64,000 bases of DNA, taken from positions 32,195,404-32,259,403 of the forward strand of contig CM066916.1 of the NCBI GenBank assembly GCA_033964015.1, written 5' to 3'. Every line of letters starts with the position of its first letter. Position 1 is the first letter of the stretch. Under the pieces are notes generated by a model, which saw only the letters and a program-made list of their open reading frames with translations, made no database searches and had not been told where the DNA came from. Source of the stretch: Scolanthus callimorphus (lineage: Eukaryota; Cnidaria; Anthozoa; Actiniaria; Edwardsiidae). Below are positions 31,006 to 42,704 of the stretch, piece by piece. The translations under genes were made by a program, and so were the position numbers.

Positions 31006-31316
31006 AGTATAGCACTGTACTAGCCGACGAAGAGGTTACCAATTATCACGATCTGTTTTAGAACTTGTTGGTCATTCTTGAAACATTTCATCAAATCTTA
31101 GTCAAACTATTGTTTTACAATATAAATTATAAACATTATAAAATATTATAAAAATACCGGGGATGCTCGTCGGGAATTTTAATTTTAACCCTAAGGGATA
31201 GCAAATTGGGTGTGATCAACAGTAAACAGGGCTATGGCAGAAAGAAGTAACTTTTTAATAAATATAAATTTTTTAAAGCTTTTATAAAAAACGATCTAAG
31301 TTGCATTTCAGTAGCA

Positions 31317-31737
31317 GAAATAATAAAGTTCCAAATGGGGCCTTGAGCTACCGAGTAGGAGAGATATAGTTATTTAGTCTGAGCTTTCGGCGTCCACGCC
31401 ATCATCGGAGACTGTTCTTAAATACTCTTCTGGTGAATGTAAAATCGGCCCGGCCCAGGCCAAGAGAACTTAAACGATCTAAGTTGCATTTCAGTAGCAT
31501 ATTAGCAGAAATAATAAAGTTCCAAATGGGGCCTTGAGCTACCGAGTAGGAGAGATATAGTTCCCGTAGGAGAGTTATAGTTCCCTTGGCCTGGGCCGGG
31601 CCGATTTTGCATTCACCAGAAGAGTATTTAAGAACAGTCTCCGATGATGGCGTGGACGCCGAAAGCTCAGACTAAATAACTATATCTCTCATACTCAGTA
31701 GCTCAAGGCCCCATTTGGAACTTTATTATTTCTGCTT
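31317..31737. repeat. Long inverted repeat, arms about 150 bp
   Basis: The left arm (AATAATAAAGTTCCAAATGG, TCGGCGTCCACGCCATCAT, CGGCCCGGCCCAGGCC) returns inverted at 31587-31737. Between them lies a partial direct copy of the left arm. The nature of the element is unknown. Confidence 0.8.
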
Positions 31738-32426
31738 TTATAAAAAATTTGAGTGTGACATTTTCAAGAGCTATCGCCGCCGAACTGCTTGACCTTGACT
31801 CCCAAGAAACAGATTGTTTTAATCCTCAAAGGTGTTTCTCAAAAACCGTGTCTGCGTTTTTTTAAATTTTGTTTATTTCAAAAGTTATGATTTTTAAAAT
31901 TTTTAGAGCGTGAAAATTCTATAAAATTCTATAAAAATTAAAAGTTCCATAACTTTTGAACTAAGCAAAATTTTAAAAAGCGCAGACACGGTTTATTTTA
32001 GAGAAATAACATATTTCTACAGAAATTCAATATATTAGCTTCAACATGATATATAGGCTTTTTTAAAGCTCTTTTTTCCGCTGACATTTCTCGAAACTAT
32101 ACCTATGCCTTAAATAAACAAAACTAAAACAAAAAGATTATAAAACTGAATGATATTGTTGTTATTTTTACGTGTTGGGAAATATATTAATGTTTGGGTG
32201 CTGTTAGCGGTATTAAGACAAATAACTGCTCGTCGTTTTTTTGGGGGAAAAGGTAAAATGCCACATAAAGTTGATTCAGTTCCTTCTAGATAATTGGAAA
32301 CATTAGAACTACATAGGCCTGGTCTTGCTAATAGTCGACCTTCTGTGTTGTTTGTACCTGGATTGGACAGAGATCTCTTTGCGAAGAGGCATACTTGATC
32401 CACAAGTTTTGACGCAGTTGAACCAA

Positions 32427-32512
32427 AATGTTCAACGACTCATGTTCCAACCAAACACAGCCGTTCAATGATGAACTTATCCAAAATAGTCTTAAGTTCT
32501 GTATTGCAGGTA
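32427..32512 (+). pseudogene. Truncated GPCR remnant (first ~28 codons)
   Basis: It begins MFNDSCSNQTQPFNDELI and breaks at the deletion junction described for 32006-33519. Confidence 0.85.
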
Positions 32513-32600
32513 TGTTTTTAGGGATCACCTGCACACCGAGTGATAGTGATTTTACTTGTGATTGGCCATAGAAGAATTGGATAAGGACTTATAGCCTTCA

Positions 32601-33089
32601 TACAGTAAAAATCCGCATAGGTGTTTTGGGGATTCAGGCTGATTTTGTTCTTGTACATTGGGTGTATTTCTGCAAAATCAGCCTGAAAATGTTCTTAAGG
32701 TGTTCTTAAAATTGTTTCTTAACATCAAATATTACATACATAACAACAGTCAAATAAAGAATGTGATTGGCAGAAGGTAACAGTCATTTGCTAACAACAT
32801 CAATTAGTCAAGCCCGAAAACAATTGCTAAACTATGCAACCGGAAATCCCCATACAGTATTTACCTGCAGTAGAACTCTGTGTGCAATAGTAGCATTATG
32901 TTGATCTACTGTATCTACTCAACCACATAGGTTACTGTACTCGAATCTAACAGACAGCCATTTTTTTTATACAAGAACAATTTTCATTTTTCAGGCTGCA
33001 TGTGTTTTTATGTATAAGGTACCTTTTTGACCAAATTACAGCCTGAGTGTTCTTAATCCACTTGTTCTTTCATGCGGGTTTTTACTGTA
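32601..33089. mobile_element. TA-flanked MITE (CAGTAAAAACCCGC family), copy 1
   Basis: TIRs resemble TACAGTAAAAATCCGCATA and, inverted, CATGCGGGTTTTTACTGTA. Subterminal TTCTTAAGGTGTTCTTAAA and an internal AATCAGCCTGAAAATG are shared with 41360 and 44361. TA at both ends suggests Tc1/mariner. It shares its site with 41360-41854 through the duplication. Confidence 0.9.
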
Positions 33090-33878
33090 CTGGACATTTG
33101 TACTATTGCTGGCCTCTGGACATCACGGTAAAAATCACACGCCTCACTTCTTGTAACTACATTTGCTCATTGATGCTTTCCAACGTAACAGCGTGCAGTG
33201 GGAAAGCGCTATTCATTTCGGTTCGAGCATTTTTTCTATCATGTCATAGACAAAATATTCCTTTTATGGATAACGTTCATTATCTATTCGCTATTTAAGC
33301 GCTTAATCATACTTTGCTTTCGCTATCTCGCTTGTTGGACAACACCAGTTAGTTTCCAAAATTTTGGACTTATCGTAAGCAGACTATTTGTTGTATTAAT
33401 TTTGTATTGAGCTTTAATATTTTCTGTCTCATAAGGCCTAAACTCTAGCCCTCTGAGGAAGGTACACTGCAGTCACTCCGGAGGGATCGTTCTCCACTGT
33501 TTTTTTTTGTCCTAAAAAGGCAGTATATCTGGCTTGGGCGATTTTCTGTGGCACTTTCTTGTTCTATCAAGGCCAGGAGTAAGGCAGACAAAGCCCCCAA
33601 ATCACCCTCTGGAAAAAAATGCGTAGTTTTGTTTTGCTTCGCCGTTTTCAAATAGCAAAGCTAACAACGCTGGCTTTGGCACTTAAACTCCACAACAAAT
33701 ATGCGAAATAGTAAAGGTTATAGCTCGTTAAATCTATTGTTATGTAAGGATACAACGCCTGGTAATTTACTGGATGCAAATCATGCACATCCATGGGTTT
33801 TCTAACCGACCAAACCCCGCCGTTCACTCTTCTTCACTCTATAGTCATGCATTTTCTGATGTCAATCAGTCATATATA

Positions 33879-34133
33879 CCGTTTCCGGGAAACGTTGTCA
33901 CCCAAAAAGCCTATAAGCTTGAAGCGCAAAGGATAATGGGGGCATTTAAACTGCTACTGTTTGATCTGAATTCAGACAGTTATCGCAACTAGCAGGTAAA
34001 TTATTAAATTTTGAGTACATTTCTAAGCATGTTGCTTCTAATATTTGACAGAAATTCAAATAAATCTTTACCCATACTCCCTAGCGCACCAAGCTTTGTT
34101 GCTTTTTCCAGTGACAACGTATTCCGGAAACGG
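33879..34133. mobile_element. 255-bp MITE with TA target duplication and empty-site control
   Basis: Ends CCGTTTCCGGGAAACGTTGT and, inverted, ACAACGTATTCCGGAAACGG (21 of 23 bases match). TA lies on both sides. Copy 1 of the duplication at about 24990 lacks the insert, so it arrived after the duplication. Confidence 0.92.
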
Positions 34134-35936
34134 TATATCATTAACAGTGTGAACTAGCCCATCATTTCTATTGATGGTCGTTGTTGCAGAATAATTCATA
34201 ATTTTATGTGGTCTACTAGTATATAAAACCACCCGCTCCAAAGCCATAGGGGTCCGAGTAGTAGTAAGCTTAATGAATTTGAAGAGGCTCAGATTTAGAA
34301 TTGTTTCGATTATTTGTGCTCGCCTTCGCTCGCCCCATTTTTGCGCGACCAAAAACTCGCTCGTCGAACTGCTCGCCGCTTTCTCCTCTGTTTCTCTTGG
34401 TTTCGTTTCGCTGAAAACACAAGGGAACGCAGGCTAAATATGACCGCTTTCGCTCTATCAAATTAATGTAAGAACTTATTATGAACCAGCTAAAATCCCA
34501 CTAAATATCATTTCTATAAGAATATGTTTAGGCTAAATTGGAAAAAACTTATAAGAGGGTTTTTACTGTATTTTGTGCAATATGGTTATGAAACCGATAC
34601 AGCAAAATAAAATTAAAAAACAATTAAAATTAACAAAGCAGTCGAAAGTCTCCAATATCCACAATATTATGTATATACTTGTCAACAAAAAAAATATATA
34701 GTATAACAGCTTTCCGAGTAATCCACCTCACAGACGCCTAGCACACTATCTCGCAATTAAAACGCAATAATGAGTTGATTCTTGGAATATTGGATCCCAT
34801 TATTGAATTCAATAATACTTTCGGATCGGGAAAACGTCTTTCGATTTGAACTGAGTTTTCGCTTTTTAGTGCTTTTTGATTGGACGATAGACGATGGAGG
34901 CGCTTCCGTGACAGGGAGCTTTTTGTTTGCGAGTTTTGTTACCAATATGGCGGGCCTGGTAGACTTTACGAGCCTGGTAGATCTCTCCCTCGTTCATTTA
35001 GAGAAGAAATTGCTAATCGTATTATCAGGGATATCCCAAGAAGCATAAAGCCAGTGACTAAAGAGTGCCAGAGCGTGGTGTCAGGAAGATAATCTAGTCG
35101 AAATCCAAGATCAAATCGAAAGACGTTTTCCCAAGCCAAATGCATTATTGAATCGAATAATGGATCTAACATTCCAAGAATCAACTCATTATTACACTCT
35201 AGAGGGGGGTGAGCGTCTTTGGTTGTAACAGAACTCAATGAGTGAAACTTAGTCTTTGAGATGCAAACTTACCGCACATGGAATTTTCTGTGCATCATAT
35301 ATAAGAATTTCGGGCTTTTCTATTAACGAACGACGAAAATAAACGGTTCCACATTACTTTCTATAATTAGATTTTCCAGTCTTGGTTTCTTCATTTTCTT
35401 ATCTCATTGATAAAAAGAACTTCTTCTGTCGAACCTTTCCTTTTCAAAGGATCTCGCTTCATTATACTTAGTAAGGTCGGGTTAACTCAGATAAGCTTGA
35501 GTTTTTGCATACAGACTCCTCATTTGATGGACAACAAAATATCAAAAATGACTTTTTTTGTAATGGATCCTTTTTGAGATATTAGGCTTTAAACTTTGGT
35601 TTCTGTGCCATTTTATGGGAGAATTAGTACTTTGATCAGGAATTATGCAAACTTTGGTCGATCATATCTAAAAGTCATATTCTTCAAATTTCTTTAAAAA
35701 TTGGAATTAAACTTTTGGTCACAGAAACTCTTTGTATACGGAATCTTGAGCTCATATTTTAAAATATGGCGAAGCTGTTAGACATTTTATTTTTGGTAAT
35801 TTCCGCTCTGTCGTAAGGTGTAGATATAGTTTAGAGAACTATTCACGGAAAATGATGACATCCCATCGCAATTTATCATTTTAAAGCTCAGAGCATTCAC
35901 AATTTAATGAACTGATTTTAATTGAATTTGAGTTTT

Positions 35937-36963
35937 AGCGGAGCTCCTGCGCGGGCCGAAGGCCAGCGCAAGCGGAGCACCATACCTAAGGAAATAACGC
36001 CTAGCATAACTATAGAGTTGATTTTGAAACGTCACGGTCTTTTTCGCTCATTTTCCCCCCTTTATTGACGGCGCCAAGCCAAATGATTAGGGCGTTGAAA
36101 AGGTATCGCCCAAAAGATGAATGTGTCCAAGTTTGGTCGCCATAGATGGTTCTCTTCTTGAGATATGAATTTTTTGGTTTCTTCCTGAATAAAAGATATA
36201 GCGTCCGTCCGTCCGTCCGGCGTCCGTCCGCCGAAACTCATGGGAACCCTGTGGTAAACTAAAAAATTTTATTTCTCTTCAAGGAAACATCCTAAGACAA
36301 CCAAACTTGGGATATTTTCTCTGTGCTACCAGGGGGGTGCTGTAACACGATCACGTGTTGTGACGTCATCGACATATCAAGAAAATTTCGCCAAAAGCTG
36401 TCGTTTTGCCGACGTTGCAAAACTTCCTTATTAGGAATTCCCCCTTACCTTATTTGGAAGGTCTGTAAGTACTTTTCCTCATATCTTAGCGAAAAAAGCA
36501 GGAAAATTGACCAAAACTTGCAGATACTCGAGAAACATCCTTCTCTTGATCGCCATTTTGTTTTTACCCCCCGCCGAGGGGCCTGAGTCACGTTTTGAAC
36601 ACCACAGGCAACCCGCGCGGATTTGCCATAAAAACGACAGCACTTTCTTGATCTGATAACGTCATCACAGGAGAAACTAATATATCTCGGGAAGGGATGA
36701 CCTCAGACAACCAAACTTGGGTGAAGTTATCTAAGAGGCAAGGGGGATGCAACTGCATGGTCACGTGGTATGACGTAATCGATAACGTCATCACAGGAGA
36801 AAAATGATATATCTCGGGAAGGGAAATACCTCAGACAACCAAACTTCGGTAAAGTGGAGAGGGGTGCAAGTGTTTAGTCACGTGGTATGACGTTGCAAAG
36901 CTATCTATGTACAATGGCAACCTTTTTTGTCTCGTTAAAAAATATGTGACCGGGAGTTCCGCT
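35937..36963. mobile_element. About 1-kb inserted element with CGGAGCTCC ends
   Basis: Absent from copy 1 at about 27655. It starts GCGGAGCTCCTGCGCGGGCC and ends GGGAGTTCCGC, an imperfect inverted pair, with TTTTAG on both sides. It contains a (GTCC)n tract at about 36206. Related sequence (CACAGGCARCCCGCGCGG) occurs near 1615 and 57440. No protein recognised. Confidence 0.7.
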
Positions 36964-37903
36964 TTTAGCCAGTGGCTAAATCTATATATTGGTGGCAGTA
37001 TCAGTATCAGTAAAAACACGGTGTGAGGGATGTTTAATTTAGTTTTTCAAACCGACTTTACGATCAGTTTTTGTGTCACCGGTTTCCAACAATGCGAAGG
37101 CTATCTTTAAGAGGTCATATTTCTGTAAATATGATATACATCAAAAACCCCTTCCGTGTTTTAGATCATAGCTATCTATGAAGAATGAACTTCGATGATT
37201 AAGTTTAATTTGAAAGGACATTTTTAGAGAAATAACATATTTCTACAGAAAATTCAATCTATCAGCTTTAAAATTATATATTGGCTCTTTTTCCGCTGAC
37301 ATTTCTCGAAACTATACCTATGCCTTAAATAAACAAAACTAAAACAAAATGATTAAAAAACTTAATGATATTGTTGTTATTTTTACGTGTTGGGAAATAT
37401 ATTAATGTTTGGGTGCTGTTAGTCCTCTTCTTCTTTAATATCAAAGCGGTATAAGACAAACAAGAAAACAGCCCGTCACTTCGTGACGCTAGAAGACCCA
37501 ACCTAAGTTTCCCCTTCCATAAACTGCTGATTTACATTACTAATGACCTCCCTTTTTGTGTGTTTGTTTTGCACTGGTCTCCCTGATTTCGGTGGAGAAA
37601 ATGTGTGTCTTGGTGAGTCAGTCCGGTTCTCAAATATGTCTAAGAACCCGCTAAAATTGAAAACGCAGCCTATACAGAAAAACATTTGACTTCGGAATTG
37701 TTTGTATAATGCTTATCAGTAAGGCACGAGAGAAGAAACAGGTAAAGTTAAACTGTTCTAAGAAACTTCTTAGTTTATCATAGGAATATTTAGAGAATAT
37801 CATTCATGATTTAGCGCGCGCTCTGTAGGCAGTGCCAGGTGTAAGTTTGTTCAAAATTGAATGAATTTTTTCTCAGCTCAAATCTTTCTCGAATTAGAAT
37901 TAT

Positions 37904-39277
37904 ATAGTATATTATAGTATATTATCTACAGACATGTCAAAGGCTTTTGACTCCTTGCATTCACCGTTATTACTGAGCAAGTTCAAAGCATACGGTTTCG
38001 AGAAGAACACTATCCAACTGCTAAACAGTTATCTCACCGACCGGAAATATCAGGTGAAGATTGGCCGTCACGTGAGTTCGAGTCGACTAGTAAACCGAGG
38101 CTGTCCTCAGGGCTCCGCTCTTGGCCCGCTGTTATGGAATGTGTTTCAAAACGATTTACCTTATGGTTTAAATGCGAATTTGTCAATGTACGCGGACGAC
38201 CACCAGATTTATCACATTGGTGATAATCAGGTAGATGTTACTTTGCAACTTAAAGAGAGTGCAAATCTGGCTACGCGCTGGTACGAGTCCAACCTCTTAG
38301 CTGGGAATATAAAGAAATATCAAGTCATGAACTCTGGCTTTGATCTGAATAACAGCAATATTTATGTTAACGGGGAGGAAATTAGAACAGCAGAAAATCT
38401 TGAATTACTAGGCGTGACTTTAGACTCTGATCTCAATTTCTCTAAACACATAGACTCTGTTTGTAGGAAAACTAGCCAACGAATAGGCGTTCTAATGAGA
38501 TTAAGAAATCTAATTCCTATGGAGTGTAAATTAGTACTTTTTAAAAGTGCAATTTTGCCGTATTTAACATACTGTCACTTAGTATGGCATTTCTGTAAGG
38601 CCAGTGATACGCGTAAACTTGAAAGACTACAAGAAAGAGGCCTTAGAGCTGTTTTTTAAGGACAACAACTCAAGCTACGAGAAACTGTTGGGCAAGGCCG
38701 TCTTACCTACACTACTAAATAGGCGCTTGCAAGACCTCTGCACTCTTATGTATAAGGTTAAGCACAAGCTTTGCCCCACTTATATATGCGACATTTTTAG
38801 CAGACATTCTAATGGTTACAACCTAAGGCAATCCGACTTCACATTACCAAGATTTAATTCTGTAACTTACGGTAAACATTCTCTTAGATTTTTAGGCCCA
38901 AAGTTATGGAGCAAACTCCCCAAGAAATATAGAGACGTAGCATCACTAAACTGTTTTAAAAAATATATTAGAGAACTTGACTTAAGCAAACTTATCGATG
39001 ATGGATGTAGGAGTTGCGGCCTGTGCTCTTCTTAAAGTAATTTTTATTGTACATAGCCATATTTTATCGTAAACATGATTTAGTAATATTATTGTATATA
39101 GTTTTTATCAATTCTTAGTATCTATCTTATATAGCTTTTATCAATTATTAGTATTTATCTATTTATTTATTTAATATTTTTCTGTTTATAATGTCCCCGT
39201 ATTAGTAAGGGAGATTTCTCCCCAGCTAGGTGGTTTTATTGACATTTTAATAAAGTTTCTATTCTATTCTATTCTAT
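37904..39277 (+). mobile_element. 5'-truncated non-LTR retrotransposon (LINE) inside the Helitron
   Basis: It interrupts sequence that is continuous at about 50940 in the other Helitron copy (AATTAT/CCCTRCAC). The 3' tail is a (TTCTA)n repeat (39256-39277) after ATTTTAATAAAG. It carries reverse-transcriptase coding sequence from motif A onward. Confidence 0.9.
37934..39035 (+). pseudogene. LINE reverse transcriptase, truncated and frameshifted
   Basis: It starts at RT motif A (SKAFDSL, residues 2-8), has PQGSALGPLLW (58-68) and the catalytic YADD (86-89), then thumb and C-terminal sequence ending near CRSCGLCSS. One extra T in a T-run at 38653-38658 shifts the frame after GLRAVF. The endonuclease domain and first RT motifs are missing. 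Jockey/CR1/L2-type by general appearance; the clade is not certain. It cannot be active. Confidence 0.9.
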
Positions 39278-40019
39278 CCCTACACACAAATGTAAGTAAT
39301 CTGTAATAGAACCATTTAGGTTTGAATGTCTATGGTGCTATCGGCTAAGGGAACTGTGTTCTTTTTTAGTTTATGTGGGAGATTTCAACATGGCCGCGAT
39401 GGCGGCTTTGTCCCTCGCTGAAAAAATCGCTTGAATTAGAACTTAGCCAAAGGTGAATCTTTTCCAACAAAAACACGCCCACTGGAGAGATTTCCTCCTT
39501 CTCTTCTGGTTTGTGTCCTTCGTTTTGCGATACAGCGTCAAGATTTATACTTAGAAAATATTATTCATGGCTTTGTGGCATTTCGCCTTAGCGTGCTTCC
39601 AGAAAGCAAGGCGGTGTACGTTTGTTCAAACTTGAATGAAAATTTTTCTCAGCTTAAAGCTTTCGAATAATAATTATCCCTGCACATTCCTGCAAGTAAT
39701 CTGTGACAGAACCATTTAGGTTTAGATGACTATGGTGATTTCGGCTGTGCGAACTGAGAATTCTTTTTTAGTTTCTGTGGGAGATTTCAAAATGGCGGCG
39801 ATGGCAGCTTTGTCCCTCGCTTAAGAAATCGCTTGAATTAGAACTTAGCCCAGGGTGAACCTTTTCCAACCAAAACACGCCCACTGTGGAGATATCCACT
39901 TTCTCTTCAAGTTTGTGAACTTCGTTTGGCGACACAGCTTCAGGGCCAAGCGGAGTGAGTGCGGACGATTCAGCCAATCAGAAACGTTTGCGCAGACAAC
40001 CCGATTATAATAGTATAGA

Positions 40020-40222
40020 TAATTGCTCGTCGTTTTTTTTTGGGAAAAAGTAAAATGCCATTTAAAGTTGATTCAGTTCCTTCTAGAAAATTGGAAACAT
40101 TAGAACTACATAGGCCTGGTCTTGCTAATAGTCGACCTTCTGTGTTGTTTGTACCTGGATTGGACAGATCTTTTTGCGAAGAGGCATACTTGATCCACAA
40201 GTGTTGACGCAGTTGAATCAAA
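40020..40222 (+). promoter_or_regulatory. Conserved upstream block of the intact GPCR
   Basis: About 200 bp (AAGTAAAATGCCATTTAAAG to GATCCACAAGTGTTGACGC) are nearly identical before all four GPCR copies. It is probably the 5' UTR or core promoter. It was cut from its former upstream region by the Helitron insertion at 40019. Confidence 0.5.
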
Positions 40223-41170
40223 ATGTTTAACGACTCATTTTCCAACCAAACACAGCCGTTCAATGATGAAGTATCCAAAGTATCCAAAGTGGTCATAAGT
40301 ATTATTTTACAGGTTGTAGCTTGGGTGTTGAACGGACTGGTCATCTATCCAATATACAAGAACAAACCAATGAGAAAAAACATCAACTTTTTCATCGTCA
40401 GCTTGGCAATTTGTGACTGCCTGTTTGTTTTCATTTATCAAATTCGTAACTCTTTAATCTTGGCTTTTAAATGGAACAAAGGAACAGTCCATTGCAAAAT
40501 CATGTCGTTGTTCACAAGCGCATGTATGACCTTTTCTCTGCTGATTCTCTTTCTGATAACGGCGGAGAGATATCGGGCGGTGTCATCTCTTACAAACACT
40601 GGTCTCACCACAACACGGGCAACGAAATCGCTGATATTCCTGGCTGTGCTACTGTCACTTTTAATTGCCTCCCCATGTCCATACTTCGTAGAGGGTAACG
40701 ACATATATGGTTACTATTACAGCTTCTGTTACATGCCTGACAAAAACTATATTTGGTACTTAATCATTGTGGCAACAATATACGGCTTTCTTTATTCGAT
40801 CACCGTTATTTTGGGCTACTTGATATTAAAGAAGCTTCGCAGCGTGGCTACTTTTAATAATCTACTTGAAGCGCAGAAACAGAAGCGAAAGCGGCGCATG
40901 AAAAACGCAATACGCATGGTGTTTTTCTCCCTAGGCGGCTATGTAGCAACAAATTGTCCGTATCAACTAGCCATGTTGATTTTGGGTGGAAAAAAGGAAA
41001 CTTCCGAAATGATGTTTAATATTAGTATTTTCCCGTTAAATGTCTTAACATATTTATCGTCTTTCAATCCTATTTTGAGCCCTTGTATGTATTTCATTTT
41101 TATCGACGATTTCAGAAGTTCACTCAGAAAGATGTTCTGTAAAAGAAATGTTGTGGAGAACTTAAATTAA
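40223..41170 (+). CDS. Class A (rhodopsin-like) orphan GPCR, intronless, 315 residues
   Basis: The only complete member of the local family. Seen: N-terminal sequons (NDSFSNQT), TM1 about 22-45 with N37, TM2 with LAICD (D65), conserved C91 before TM3 and C169 in loop 2 (disulfide pair), ERY at 115-117, basic loop 3 (EAQKQKRKRRMKNAIRM), NCPYQ (245-249) in place of CWxP, and NPILSPCMY in TM7 (282-290), followed by helix 8 (DDFRSSLRKMFCKRN) with a possible palmitoylation Cys. The NPxxY asparagine is replaced by serine (SPCMY), and the TM4 tryptophan appears absent. Known: class A receptors couple ligand binding to G proteins. The ligand cannot be told from sequence; a peptide or small-molecule receptor of an anthozoan-specific expansion is plausible. 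The ATG has AAA before it and the reading frame is uninterrupted. Confidence 0.9.
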   Translation: MFNDSFSNQTQPFNDEVSKVSKVVISIILQVVAWVLNGLVIYPIYKNKPMRKNINFFIVSLAICDCLFVFIYQIRNSLILAFKWNKGTVHCKIMSLFTSACMTFSLLILFLITAERYRAVSSLTNTGLTTTRATKSLIFLAVLLSLLIASPCPYFVEGNDIYGYYYSFCYMPDKNYIWYLIIVATIYGFLYSITVILGYLILKKLRSVATFNNLLEAQKQKRKRRMKNAIRMVFFSLGGYVATNCPYQLAMLILGGKKETSEMMFNISIFPLNVLTYLSSFNPILSPCMYFIFIDDFRSSLRKMFCKRNVVENLN

Positions 41171-41359
41171 CAATAACTAATAAGAGCGGGGCTAAGATCT
41201 ACGTTACTTTGCATTCTCATTGGGCCCTCATTTCTGTCAACCAATCAAATTTTGAACTTAAAACACAGCTATGTTTTTAGTGATCACCTGCACACCGAGT
41301 GATAGTGATTTTACTTGTGATTGGCCATAGAAGAATTGGATAAGGACTTATAGCCTTCA
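41171..41359. other. 3' flank of the GPCR
   Basis: Unique to this copy up to 41270, then shared with 32512 onward. No polyadenylation signal close to the stop; AATAAA occurs at about 41515 inside the next MITE. Confidence 0.4.
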
Positions 41360-41854
41360 TACAGTAAAAATCCGCATAGGTGTTTTGGGGATTCAGGACG
41401 ATTTTGTTCTTGTACATTGGGTGTATTTCTCCAAAATCAGCCTGAAAATGTTCTTAAGGTGTTCTTAAAATTGTTTAACATCAAATATTGCATACATAAA
41501 CAACAGTCGTCAAATAAAGAATGTGATTGGCAGAAGGTAACAGTCATTTGCTAACAACAATTAGTCAAGTCCGAAAACAATTGCTAAACTATGCAACCGG
41601 AAATTAATCCCCATACAGTATATACCTGCAGTAGAACTCTGGGTGCAATAGTAGCATTATGTTGATCTACTCAGTATCTACTCAACCACAGTAGGTTACT
41701 GTACTCGAATCTAACAGACAGCCATTTTTTTTATACAAGAACAGTTTTCATTTTTCAGGCTGTATGTGTTTTTATGTATAAGGTACCTTTTTTGACCAAA
41801 TTACAGCCTGAGTGTTCTTAATCCACTTGTTCTTTTATGCGGGTTTTTACTGTA
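41360..41854. mobile_element. TA-flanked MITE (CAGTAAAAACCCGC family), copy 2
   Basis: Same insertion as 32601-33089, inherited through duplication; the flanks ATAGCCTTCA and TTGGACATTTGTACTAT match. Confidence 0.9.
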
Positions 41855-42462
41855 TTGGACATTTGTACTATAGCTGGCCTCTGGACATCATGGTAAAATT
41901 CACACGCCTCACTTCTTGTAACTACATTTGCTCAGCATTCTTTCTATCATGTCATAGACAAAATATTCCTTTTATGGATAACGTTCATTATCTATTCGCT
42001 ATTTAAGTGCTTCATACTTTGCTTTCGCTATCTCGCTTGTTGGGCAACACACCAGTTAGTTTCCAAAATTTTGGACTTATCGTAAGCAGACTATTTGTTG
42101 GATTAATTTTGTATTGAGCTTTAATATTTTCTGTCCCATAAGGCCTCAACTCTAGCCCTCTGAGTAAGGTACACTGCAGTCACTCCGGAAGGGTCGTTTT
42201 CCACTGTTTATTTTTGTCCTAAAAAGGTTTTATCCCAGTGTTTTTACGCCGGGCAGTGCATATATTTGATGTATTTCTTAGCAAAAGTTTTGTTTTTCAC
42301 CGTGTAAGAGAATGTTGTATTCATTCGTATATAAGATAACTATAGAATGCATATTGTATATATTGTCATTCTTATTTCCGTGATAAGTTACTTACACTTA
42401 TTTATAAGTTTTGTACATATTTAGACACTATACTTGATGTATAAATGTAATTGGTTGATTAA

Positions 42463-42684
42463 TTACAATAATATTGCGTGTGTATTGTCCACCAAGCAAT
42501 CGGCACAGTCACACTCCATTATCGTGTTGCCCGTTAATTCGTGTGCTCTATTAACGAGGGTAGAAGTGAATATAACTCTTTCCAAAATGGCCGCCATAAA
42601 TTCAAATCGATGTTTGTTAAAGATGAACACCAGCACTAGAACACACATCATCACTTTAGTAAAGTTTCCCTGCATTATATCCAA
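42463..42684 (-). CDS. Possible first exon of a secreted or membrane protein (weak)
   Basis: On the minus strand an ATG at 42675 opens MQGNFTKVMMCVLVLVFIFN, a credible signal sequence, followed by a Cys-containing stretch (MECDCADCLVDNTH). The frame ends at a stop about 70 codons on, with a possible donor (GTAATT) just before it. No second exon found. It could be chance. Confidence 0.25.
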   Translation of the reverse strand: MDIMQGNFTKVMMCVLVLVFIFNKHRFEFMAAILERVIFTSTLVNRAHELTGNTIMECDCADCLVDNTHAILL

Positions 42685-42704
42685 TATCTCCCGAGAAAAC
42701 GAAC

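Larger units (their letters stand above)
32006..33519. repeat. Third partial copy of the duplicated unit (GPCR body deleted)
   Basis: Its left part matches 27815-28340 and 40020-40320. At 32512 it jumps to sequence that follows the intact GPCR (41271-42228). The two parts meet at GTATTGCAG/GTATGTTTTT, so about 960 bp with most of the receptor are missing. Its right end (CCTAAAAAGG) abuts copy 2 directly. Confidence 0.85.
37461..40019 (-). mobile_element. Non-autonomous Helitron-like element, copy 1 (with LINE insert)
   Basis: On the minus strand it starts TCTATACTATTATAATCGGG and ends with the hairpin CGTCACGAAGTGACG, then 13 bases to TTTTCTTG. The duplicate without the insert (about 28055) shows insertion exactly between A and T (CAATTA/TTTGTC) with no target duplication. 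TC start, 3' hairpin and A/T insertion are Helitron hallmarks; the 3' end CTTG departs from the usual CTRR. No Rep/helicase. A second copy is at 50199-52889. Confidence 0.8.
33516..41170. repeat. Segmental duplication, copy 2 (with four insertions)
   Basis: Same order as 24622-29194 but longer because of inserted elements; it ends with the intact GPCR. Differences from copy 1 outside the insertions are small, so the duplication is fairly recent. Confidence 0.9.

Noticed and set aside
37934..39035. Host reverse transcriptase gene
   Set aside because: 5'-truncated, frameshifted LINE with a short-repeat tail, inserted in a Helitron.
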